Assembly (NCBI RefSeq): GCF_026151205.1 | Contig: NC_087082.1 | Span: forward strand, 6,455,908 to 6,519,907 | Direction of reading: 5' to 3' | Origin: Bolinopsis microptera | Lineage: Eukaryota; Ctenophora; Tentaculata; Lobata; Bolinopsidae | Length of the DNA: 64,000 nt | Shown: positions 13,924 through 26,000 of the stretch, piece by piece | Position numbering within the stretch: position 1 is the first letter of the stretch | How the letters are laid out: each line of letters starts with the position of its first letter | The notes under the pieces: model-generated | Told to the model about the DNA's origin: nothing | The model's database searches: none | The model's input: the letters and a program-made list of their open reading frames with translations, nothing else | Program-made: the position numbers and the translations under genes

Positions 13924-16900
13924 GATTCGGGACCTCTACATGTGCTGTGACAGTGAAACTAGGCTCCGATCACTCCTGTACTGTCACCTCCGTCAACGAC
14001 AAAAGGATAAAGTGTAAAGTGGACCTGGCCACTGAGCCTCCTGTTTACACACTATTTGAAGCTAAAGTCAACATCCTCGGTATTCTGCAGTTTCATAAGA
14101 TTTACGATTTTTGTTTTTTTCCTTTTTATCACTTTCAACTGACTGGTTATTAAACATTTAGACGTTTAAGTGTATGATTTAGAAAAATCAAAAGTTTTGG
14201 AAACAGTAGTACCATAAAGTAACATGCTTCATTCCCTATTTAAATATGTGCAAATCAAATTTCTGACACTGATTTTAACCCATAAATTAATGATAAAATA
14301 ACTAATAAAAGTAAGGTATTGTAAATGTAATGTTGATAGGTCGAGGAGACGCAGTGTTCTCAGGAGAGAACCACAACCTCTACGCTTACTCCTCCATACA
14401 ACCAAAGATAACATCCATTTCTCCCACACAGGGATCTCTCGAGGTAATTAAACCATCAACCCATTAGGGACAGTAATTAAACCATTAACTCATTAGGGAC
14501 GGTAATTAAACCATTATTCATCAACCCATTAGGGACAGTAATTAAACCATTAACCCATTAGGGACGGTAATTAAACCATTAACTCATTAGGGACGGTAAT
14601 TAAACCATTATTCATCAACCCATTAGGGACAGTAATTAAACCATTAACTCATTAGGGACGGTAACTAAACCATCAACCCATTAGGGACGGTAATTAAACC
14701 ATTAACCCATAAGGGACGGTAATTAAACCATTATTCATCAACCCATTAGGGACAGTAATTAAACCATCAACCCATTAGGGACGGTAATTAAACCATTAAC
14801 CCATTAGGGACAGTAATTAAACCATTAACCCATTAGGGACGGTAATTAAACCATTATTCATCAACCCATTAGGGACGGTAATTAAACCATTATTCATCAA
14901 CCAATTAGGGACGGTAATTTTAAACCATCAACCCATTAGGGAGGGCGGGACTCATTTTGTTTTTTTGGGTATAGAATATAGATGATAAACCAAAATACTT
15001 AACTTAACAAACTCTTTGCACGGATGCTCAAAATAAATTGGGCAGCTCGGCTCCTTCGAGGTGATTACACCATTGATTAACCAATCACCTTTCAATACCG
15101 ATAATTCAATAATTCTTCGTTCAGGGAGGTCTCCCAGTCACCCTGACCGGTGGAGGGTTCAAATACAACACAGGAGTGAATCCGATATCCGGATCTGTAA
15201 CTGATGGTACGATCAGATCACTTTTATATTTGTAGCCAAAAAATCCACCATGTTTTGGACAGTAAAAATCTTATTTATAAGTGTTTTACTGTTCAAAACA
15301 TGGTGGATGTATTTATAGATCATTCGCTTATAAGATTTTGATAGGACTTTTTTATAGACATCAAGCTGGGCTCAGAATTAAAGCTTGAGGATTACGCCCC
15401 TGACAACATTTACTTTACTACTTTGATATACACATATTATAATATTATTACTTTATACAGGTTCGTCTGATTTTGAAGTACTATCGGCCACATACACCGC
15501 TATAACCGTGAGGAGCAGAACTGGTATCTCTGAAACTGTGGACACTCCTAAGACTATAACTGTGAGTAATTAAAACTGTTCACTTAAGCGTTCCCTCATG
15601 GCTCTCATCCTCCACTGTACACTTTGATTTCTCCGACAACCTCCCCCAGGGCTACCATACCCCAGAGGCAGGCAGAGCATCCACGTGCTATCCTCTCGTG
15701 GATCACCCAGGCCCAGCCTCTCTTTAGAAAAAGGGAAAAAAAGATGTTCACTCTCACATATCCCGATTAATTATGAAAATTTTGCGTGCACAGCAAACGA
15801 ATTTCTCCGTTCAGTTAACACAAGACAGCGTGGAAGTTGAGTGCAGTGCGTGCACCTTCACCTACAAATCCAGCAGGACCCCAACAGTTACTAACGTTAC
15901 CAAGACTGCTAAAGACCCAGGCCCCGGCTACACTGTCACCATTACTGGCTCCAACCTTTGTCCGTGAGTATAGTTGTGAGAGAGAAACTTAAGTTATTGT
16001 GGGTCCAGTGGTTATGTGGAAATTCTGTCAGACTGTGAGGAGAATGGATTGTCAAATCGTGGCCAAATTTTGAAACTCCTGATCGATCAGTTGAAATTTT
16101 ACAAACACTCTGATCGAGTTTCCGGGTTTGAAAATTGAAAATTATGGTGCAACCTTTATTATTTATTCTTAAAAACCGAATACTTTAAAATTAAAACTTG
16201 CATAATATTATGATTTATTAAAATCACAGTAGAAAATAATTTGATTTGATACGACAGATGATCACACGCACTGTTTCTAGGCCGACTGATCCATTACATT
16301 TGCGCTTTTAAGTTACATGGGGTTGGAACTGGCCCGCAAGGTTTGTATGTCCTCAGCAAGTTTTGTTAAGTTTCTTATAAATTTAAACAGCAACCCTCAC
16401 CTCACAGGAGTGGTACAGGTACCACTATCTCTATAGGTAGCAACTCCTGTGTAACCAGCTCAGAGAACTGTCAGAGCAGCAAGGTGGTGTGTGATGTGGG
16501 TGATCTTCCAGCTGGAACATATAATGTGATCATCACCACCACTTACGGGTATCCTTCTTATGATGAGGGCATGAACAGACTTGTCTTTGTGTATGCGGTA
16601 AGTTGTTTAGGTTATTAAATTATTTACGTTATTAAGTTATTTACGTTATTAAGTTATTTACGTTATTAAGTTATTTAGGCTATGTTTGTAAGTTATTTAG
16701 GCTATTTTTGGTGTGTAAAAAGAGAGAGAATAGCTTTTGATTTTTTACTAATTGTCCTAAGCTCCGACTTAATGAATAAGCTCCGATTTAATAAATAAGC
16801 TGACACCCAAAACCTCTAACCTCTCACCTCCGACCAGATAAAGACAGTGGTGCCCACTTCTGGTAGTGTGTACGGTGGTACCCTCGTTACCATCACCGGA

Positions 16901-17008
16901 ACTGGACTCCCAGCTTCAGAGAGTCTCACCGTCACCACCAGCAAGTACCACCTGACTGTCATCTCCAAGACAACCACTGAGATTATTGCTAGGACTCCTG
17001 ATAGAAAG
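13924..17008 (+). CDS. PKHD1L1: PKHD1L1 exons 1-7 in this window: IPT/TIG repeats
   Basis: Exons: 13924-14079, 14340-14443, 15125-15206, 15461-15561, 15794-15963, 16408-16597, 16838-17008. The first exon begins in phase 1 (its first codon is split), so coding sequence precedes it. IPT/TIG hallmarks recur: a P-x-I/V-x-x-I/V-x-P-x-x-G start followed by a G-x-x-V/L-T-I/L-x-G-x-G/N-F/L strand, as in ITSISPTQGSLEGG then VTLTGGGF; PTVTNVTK then YTVTITGSNL; and KTVVPTSGSVYGG then LVTITGTGL. IPT domains are immunoglobulin-like extracellular folds found in tandem at the N-terminal half of fibrocystins, plexins and MET-like receptors. Phase joins are all consistent (1-1, 0-0, 1-1, 0-0, 2-2, 0-0). Confidence 0.88.
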
Positions 17009-20000
17009 GTGGGATGTTTTAGATGTATTATAAAGCAATTGTTCTTTTCTTAATTAACCTTTATTATTATTATTATTTATTTTTTTTTGTTTAATGATCA
17101 TTTCCTGGTTCAACCATGATATTAGCCATAAACAAAGAATTGGAAAGGCAAGATGGTCACTTTCGGTTCTTCAAAGGTCTTTAGGTTAATTAAGGTCCAT
17201 CTTTTAAAGTTCTAAAGTGATTAATAATTGCAATTTGTTTTCACTTGATGTTGCTGCTGCCAAGTGTTGGTGATAACATTTTTCTCAGACGTAGTAGGAG
17301 GCTATATATAACGCAGTTTATCTGCTTATCTCAGACTGAGTATAAATGGGGAGGCAAAGAATCATTAACATATCATATAGCTTACAATTTACAGTTCACA
17401 GTCTTCAATGTTGGATGCTGATTGGCCAGGTGGTCCAGTTAAACTGGAAGTTTTAAACGATTCATTAAATAGCGTTTATTTTAGATTTTACCCATGACAT
17501 GATAAGCTATAACGTAGTAGCTTTATTAACCACCAGGCTCTAGAATCTTTATTGATTGGTGGAACTGGAACTGGAAGCTGATTGGACGAGTGTCAGAAAC
17601 ATAGTCCACCTTCCACCAGTCTTGAGGCTTTTTAAATTAAATTCACGTCAGATTTTTATCCGAATCAAGACCGGATGTCTTTAGTAGGCGGGGTGTTTAA
17701 ACTTTTAAACATCACATTAAATTTTAAATGGCGTTTATTTTAGATTCTATCCATGATCTCATAAGAGGTTTAGTTTTACTAAAAGCTAGTAAAAGGTATT
17801 TCTATTAACTGTTGGCACAGTGGTCGATGGTGTTGGTACTTATAATTGTCACTTGCGGTGGTATTTATGGTATTTTGGACTAACCTATCAATGGTTTCAT
17901 ATCAGATTTTCCTGATAAAGCCCCTCGAGCGAATTTATTTTGTCTGATGACTAAAGTAGATAAGTAGATAGACACAACCACTTTAACTAAATAGTTTTAG
18001 GCTATAAAGTCCGCCTTAAAGCTAACATATAAGTGAGAAGCTATTGCGCTGAGATTGGGCTCATATAAACCCTCCTCGAATTGGTCTGTTGAACCATTAC
18101 TGGGGTGATTACTTCAGTTTTAGTCTATTTCTGGTATTTCTGATATTTTATAGTTTTAACCTTTATAAATCCATTGAATCTTATCCTTCTATAGTTCTAA
18201 AGTTCTAAAGTTTTATAGTTTTATAGTTTATAAAGGTTAGTGATAAAGATATATCCATAAGTTCGATGGTAAAATCAGAACAAACTTGAACGAAAATAAT
18301 CGATTCATAGGTGGCATGGGCGGGCCATGATAATGGTTGAAGAAGCTACTAAGAATCATATTCCACTGTTCCACGAATTCTCGGTTATAGATCAACCAGT
18401 AATAATCGGAGGCTAAGTGCATATTTTTTAGGTCAATTTTCAAATATAACTTGTATCTCTCATGTTATATGTTTTACTTAAAAATTACTTTTATCGTTAC
18501 TTATAAACACCTCCGGGATACGTATCTAACTGCTGAGGAATATAGAATAAAAGTGGCGTTATTTTCATTGTTTTATCCCATTTAGTAGGTACATAATCCC
18601 TGCACAGTTTTCATAATCCATCCCATTATCCAGTCAACCAGGTTTGGATTGTTCTTTTTTTCTTTTTTATCTTATTTTTAAATTGATGACTGTTAAGTGA
18701 TATCTCTTATTAGTTATTAGACTACGCGCTTAGCGCTGGTGTTATATGTCATGTGTACTGATGACGCGTATCACTATAACACTTTCACTATACTACTACT
18801 AAGACGCACTAAAATGTCACGTGACGTATAAATAAACGCAAGAACAGCAATTGCTCACTTCCCACCCTGAGAAACCCTTGCATGGTCTGGTAAGGAATGT
18901 CTAGCTTAGTCACTACCCATTAATCCAGCTGAAGATATTGAACTGACGTTCCAGTTCGATGAGAATAAGTCAAACATCTTGCTAAATTGCGTTAATGTGA
19001 CGTCAATCTTGCAAACGCTGAAGCCTTACAGTTTGCAAGAGCCTAGAGTGCTTCGTTTCTTACTAAACTGATAAAACAGGGGAAGTGATATGAACTTTGT
19101 TACGTAAATTTCGCTATTTTTTATAGTCGATATAATATATACTATGTGAACCATAGGATACAACCATTTTACTTTCTAACCTCAATTCGTGTCGGTGTAG
19201 ACCGTGGAATTTGAGTTTATTAGATGTCCACATATCTGATCGGACTAGTACTGGTAGCAAAGTACTAAAGTAGAAACATATTATTATGGGCTTTAGATGG
19301 CTTGAACTGAATCTTTGGATTTTGAGTTCTCTTTGGCTATAAAGCGATGTATAAATTTCTAGTTATTATTATTATTATTAAATGATTGTTGACCGGTTCG
19401 CACTACTACGTCTAGTGCCCCAACATAGCAAACCAGTGTTTCGTTTTTTCTTAGAAATCTCATAGACACCTTGCGTGCCGGGGCAGTAGTATTAGTAACG
19501 TCATCCCGGAATGAGACTAAATAAACAATCAATATTAATGGATTTTGATTCATCGCGCAACAGCTTTTGCAATTACTTTGGTTTACTTCTATTCTATAGA
19601 AATTCTAACGATCATATCGGTACTTTAAGGCACATTAAAAAATCTGTACATCACAAATAACGGAAAGTTAAGTGACCATCTTGCTGCAAGATGGTCCCAA
19701 AAAAATGAATCTCGAAAATGTTGTGCAAGATGATCTAGATTTTTTTGGGAACATATTTCTGCAATTGACAATGTACTGCCTTAAAATCATTTCTCGGAAA
19801 CTACGGTTTTGTTTGATTGGGATTTGGGAGGCTGTAACTCATTCCTTGATATCGATTTTAGGTCTAAAAAAATCAACTGGAAAGTTAATTTTTTGGACAT
19901 TTAAAGTCAGAGAACAAATTCAAGCATATTATTCGTTTTTCTAATTTACAGGTTTTTCTAACATTTTGATAGGAATGTGCTAACTTACTGCAACTAGTAC

Positions 20001-23000
20001 ATTTACCTATGAGTTCTGAAGAAACATATGCCTTGATCAAATAATTTTTTTTAAAGAGTTATTTTTTAGAGTTATGGCGGGAAGATGGATTTTTTTGCTA
20101 TCCAGATAGTGTGAAAATTCACTTAAGTCAAAGTGCTATTTTGGGCTGGGGAGGTCTTAGCTCTTTGAGTGCAAATTTTTTCGCAATACCCATATTCATA
20201 TACAAATTATAGATATAAAGCAACATAATGCTTACTACTGAGTTATCAGCGAAACAGCGCATTTACACAACAAACAGAGCCACTTAATCCGCCGACAACT
20301 CAGAGATATAGTACATAGTATATACCTTATCAGAATTTATTTTAACAGGTATTTTTGATTTTTGTCCATTCAAATTAAGTCTGTCCTCTAAGCTCCATCC
20401 AAGTCAAAGTCCACCGAATTTTTTCCAAAAGTATTTCCACACACTTAGTTGTGGAACACAACAAGAAAATTGAGAATAATCTTGTACGAGGGTATAAGGA
20501 CCCAGATGTCGTTTCTAACCCAAATTAACTTTAAGGAGGCTTCTCATCAGTAGCCGCACCCCCTTACCTACTATTTTAAAGATATTGAAAAGGTACTCTC
20601 ATCACCAGCAAAACTAGCCCCAGTCATCCTGCCCATCAAACTTTCTTTTTTTTTTCTTTTTTTTTAATTAAAAAAAATTAAAACCTTGATATTTATGAGA
20701 ATAATTCTATACATCTTGAATTGTTCCGAAACTGATTTTAAGACATTACGTAAAACACCTTGAAAGTCAATTGTCGTGGGGACAAAGTATATATATTATT
20801 TCTACCTATGAGCAATTTTTTTAGTGGCCCAAACGTAAATTTAGCCTCTAGCTTCTTTGCGTTCGCTGGTCAAGACAACAACGTATTTAAAATATTTAGC
20901 ATATTTAAGGAGAACCAACTGCATTGGCTTATATTCCAGAGTTTCTGTGTATTTTGTGGACTGTTTAACCTAGCAAAGTCAGACGACTTTTGATAATTTG
21001 ACCTCCACTGAAGCTCCCTGGTTCAGCAGTTTAAGCAATTTTCCTAAATGCGCAAAGTTATTTTGCGCGATATTCTGAACTTAATAATTGTTAATTTCAC
21101 CATGTATTGTAAGTATCCCACTAGGCACTGCCACTAATTGATAGCATATTATTATTATTTCAAGTTAGTATTACTATCTTGCACAGATCCTTGTCAGGTT
21201 GCATAAACAGTTAACATACGGTCACATAGAAATGTACACGATTTTCACATTCAATATGGAATTAACTGGGCATGATGTATAGCAATGAAGTAGTGACAAG
21301 CTGGAAGTGAGGGGCGTCATCTTGGTTCATTAATCAGGTTGTTCACAACTACTCAACTAGGTCTAACTTCCCTGATTGAACAGCTTAGCAGCTTATTATA
21401 ATGGTACTTTTATTGTTTATAAATATGAGCGATCGAATCCACAACACAATCTGTTCGAGTTTATAGATTGCATTTGTTTCCCAAATCTTTTAAGCTTTAA
21501 CGTTAATCCTGATGTTTTAGAGCAATTCGCCGAAAGTTTGATTTTCTGTGCAGTATAGGAATCAAGCATAATCCGAGGGGGGGGGGGGGCGATCGCACGC
21601 TTATTTTATATACCAAGACACAGTAAGTATCGTGATTTCTCAACATTTAGTACCTCGAAAGCCCGCAAAAGGGGTGGGTGTCTTAGTTATAATCCGAAAA
21701 AAGACTTAGTACCGCGAAGGGGGTGGGTGGGTCTTATGAAAAATTCCAAAATTACACTTATTCGACGTCACGCACAAAACTTAGTACCACCCCCCCCCCC
21801 CCCCCCCCCCCCTCAGTTATATAGTATATTTACTGACATTTTGAACAGCTTAACTTTCTATAATTTGTCTACTGGCAAGGTGCCGGCAAGTTAGATCTGG
21901 CAAATTGCCAAGTTAGAACTGGGGGTCCCCTAATTCATGTAGTTATCACTTTAAGATGCAGCAAACTTTCTATTAAAACATGGTGATTTTTGTTGTGAAA
22001 CCAGTATTTCTGGTACCCATAGGGGATTTGAAAAAAACTTATAAATCAAATGTCAGCAAAAACATCATTCCTCAAAGTATCATAATCAAACCCCGGGCGA
22101 GTCCAAAATTAGAAACCTGAGTATTGATTCATATGAAATATGAATATCTCTTTAATACGATATAACGATATAACGATAAAATTTCCTGAACCAGATCTGA
22201 CTCGCTATGTCTGTTCAGACATGTTTGTCTGCCAGATCGTGGTACCTGAGTCCCTTCATTGCCGTGCATTGAAATCACACAATAACACACAAAGCTAGAA
22301 TCACGGCAAATCGACATTCATCGCTTTTTCATCGGAGTACTAATGGACAGTGTTCCTGGAATCCATGGTCCCTGCGTAAAAGATTTGTTGAGGCCAGCAG
22401 CACGATTACTCGAAGTGGAGAATCCTGAATGTTGCGGAATCGAGAATCCTGAGTGTTGTGGAATCGTCTTCTTTTCCGTGCTGTGTTGCGGGGTCACTTT
22501 CCTTTCAGTGGTGCAGATCTCTCCTCCTCGTATGAAGTGATACTTTTCTGGCTCTTTCTCCATCTTTGCTTTTAAAGATTCAACAAGTTTTCTCCGTATC
22601 AGCCTCTCCTCAGGAGATCGATCAGGACTCAGAAATGTTTTATTGAACTGTGACGACTGCTTCAAGTTCTTAGCATTACTGAGCACAACAGAAACTGAGT
22701 CTGATCGGCTGAAGCAAACTCTGACTGGACGATGTTGGCCAGGCTTCGCAGTTCCCAGACGGTAACATTCCCTCACGAAGGGTTTTTCTGCTCCAGCAAT
22801 TTCACTAAGCATACCTCCCACAACTGTATCAAGATTGGTTTTAGGATCCTCCCTGAGTCCGTATACCATCACACAGCGACTGCGATTATCATTGTCAACT
22901 GCTGATTTCACAGCCGCTTGCAAAGTTTTGCCTGGGATCTGTGGACTGTTCTGCTTCACTATGTCGCTAAACGATTTAACTTCTGTTTTGACGACCTCCT

Positions 23001-26000
23001 GAACTTTCTGAACATGATTTTCCTTCTTCTGAATAATTTCGTCCTTAAGCTCCAACATAAGTTTCTGATTTACAATCTGATCAGATTTCAAAGTGTCAAT
23101 ATTTGATGACGCAGATTTAAGAATGTCTGTGCTGCAGTTTACAATCTTAACAAATTCCATGACAAATCCAGCAAGTGAGTCTTTGCTGACATTGTTCCCT
23201 TTCATAAGAACATGCTTCGTAACTTCAGTGATGTTTTTACACTTAGCTGCTCCAGTCAACGAATCGAAAGTTCCCCGAATGTCCTTCTCCAATCGATGCA
23301 GGGATTCCAATGTATAGCTCATTATGTACAAGTAGCGATGTACACGTTGTACTCGATTTAAGCAAGGCTGTGCGATGCTGATAACAAGAGCAATTAACAA
23401 ACGTACATGAATTTGATAAGACAGCAATGTAGATAAGACAGCAATGATGATAAGACAGCAATGAATGATTCAATTGATTCGTAATCAATTGATTCGTATC
23501 AAGGTGTCTTTACCTGTTACTATACTACTATAATACAGTTACTACTTACAGTTACGCTATTTTAATATCTTGTCTCGTTCCATTATACTGTTCTACCAGT
23601 AAAATCTGGGACAAAGTAACCCAAACAAATCTCTCTCAGAAATGAATCTAACGACCCCGAACCAAACTGAAATCATCTCAAACATGGCTGAAATGATAGC
23701 ACCCTTCTTACACGTGTCACCCTTACCACCCTCCGTAACAAACACAGACTCGCCCCTAAACAGGACTCTAGAGAGAACCTGGCTCTACGAACCCTACTCT
23801 CCTGCGGGACGTTGCCTGGCTGTCATCTGGTCTCTTCTCTGTGCTTCTGTTGCTATCCTGGGAAACAGCTGTGTGTTAGTCATAACTTCTGTACAATACA
23901 ACACTTTGGCGATCGACAAAATATCCATAATCTTGATACGAAACATAGCGATAGTGGACTTGGCTTGCGGTTTCTTCATCACACTAAACATAGGTTACCT
24001 GATCACGGGACGGAATATATACGGGGCAGTACCCTGCTACCTCTTCACCCGTCTCTTCTACTTCTTCCTAGGAGTGGGCACTATCTTCATCTCCCTCCTC
24101 AACCTCAACAAGTTGCACTGCCTGCACTACCCACTCAGGGTGAACACGAGGACTAACCGACAAGGTTACCTGATCTGCGCGGGGGTCTGGGTAACAATAG
24201 CCCTGACGTGGGGGGGTCCCCTTATAAACAGACTGGTCCACGTGACCACTATCATAGTGTTCCAGGTCGGGGGGAGTCAGTGTAGTTCCGACACTTCTGC
24301 TCACACTGTGCTTATTAAAGTCATGACCATGACTGCTGCGGTGGTGTTTGCGTTCCTGCCAGTCCTCATGATCCTGGTTACTTCCATTTGGTTGTGTTGT
24401 TTTGTGAAGCGGGTAACTGGAGCGTTACAACGACAGAGCATTCTCACTCTCATCTTCGTTTCCAGTGTCATGTTCTCCTCTTTTGTACCCTACTTCTGCT
24501 TTGTCATCATGCGGGATAACCTCCCGCCGGAACAGACTCGTAGCAAGTGGTTCTCCACCTTCTTCAAGATAACGAACCTTGTTGTCTACGCAAACTATGC
24601 TGCTAACCCGATAATTTACTGTCTGACTATCCGGAGTTTTGCCACGTTTGTGAGGGTGAAGATAGCAAGCTGCCACAGATTCTCACCTTTTAGACTGTTA
24701 CCTCGGCTTAGGTTATGGTTAGGCTTAGCACTGTTCCGTCTCTCCAGAGTTACAAGCTGGAATCTGTCTGACTCTGACAACACTCGACAACCTAACTAGA
24801 ATACTGAGGTCATCTTTAATCCCTCTAATCATTTCCCTTTGTTTTGAGCTCTCCATCCTTTACCTTTTTATTGCGTTTCATATTTTGGAGGGTTCAGAGT
24901 GGCTTTATTAGGAATATCACGTGATGCCCATACGAGGAGTTATTAGCCGTTCTGAACTCTTCAAAATGCAATAAAGTTTTATTTATTTTATGATTTATTT
25001 ATTTTATGCTGTTTTTAATTGTGACTTATTTGTTAAATTTATTTCAAAAGTAATTTGTGCTGAGTTGTGACAATATTATTGGGGTACTATTAACTTATTA
25101 AAATTGTTAACTTTATTTTACTACGTTTTGAAATTTGAGATTTTGAAATGAAGATTAGCTTTGTAACTTGAAACTTCTCAAAAATATACAGAGAAATCAT
25201 GTGACAAATTTCGATGACAATTTGATCAAAACATAGAAATAAATAATACAGTAGCATTAAACTTTAAAAATTATCCTTTGAGCTAAATCGTTATCAGATT
25301 TCTTTAAAAAACCTTTTCTTCAAAACGTAAGCAACATCAAGTTCTGTATTCATAACATGGAAGAATAAAATCAATAACAGCATACTTTTCTCCCCACAGG
25401 TAACTGCCGAGCAAAACACTCAGATCAGATTCAACAACGTGCACATGGGCACCTATTACAAATACACTTCTTCCTTATCTCCGGTTATCTCTGGTCTTAC
25501 ACCTGCAACCGGTATGTTTGTGTTTATTTATCCGGTTCAGAGACACCAACATGAGCTGGAGAGTGCTGGCATTGCAGTGGTCAAACAGTGGTCAAACAGT
25601 GGTCACACAGTGGTCACACACAGCTCACACACAGGTCACACAGATAGCACACACAGGGTTATTAGGGACACTTGCATATTTTAAGTTAGAAACTGTAGAT
25701 GTAAACAGCACTCTTGAGCTCTAAGTGGAGTCTCTGAGCCTGTTGTCATGGTAAAACTTCCTCCCCTCCCTTAACCACCAGGTGTCCAGCTCTACAGAGG
25801 AGGATATCAAACTGTTACTAGTTGACGGCAGTGTTAGCAACACTAAACACAAGTTTATCTATACTCCCGCCCGCTCCGTCGTTATTACAGATATCCTGCC
25901 TTCCGAGGGTACACAACTACATGTTCCTAATCCTGATCAATCACTATAATAACAGTGATTCTAATGAGAATAATTGATCGTGTCTGTATCACGTGATATT

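Noticed and set aside
19359-19553. Minus-strand 64-residue ORF ending in poly-Asn
   Set aside because: Short, ends in an ATT microsatellite, no domain, no splice partner; possibly a fragment of a dispersed repeat.
24068-24676. Minus-strand and shifted frames overlapping the GPCR
   Set aside because: Shadows of the GPCR coding sequence with no protein-like features.
25772-25797. CCACCAG at 25775-25781 as exon 9 acceptor
   Set aside because: It leads to a stop after about 14 codons given the phase of exon 8; TCTACAG at 25791-25797 gives a full-length frame.
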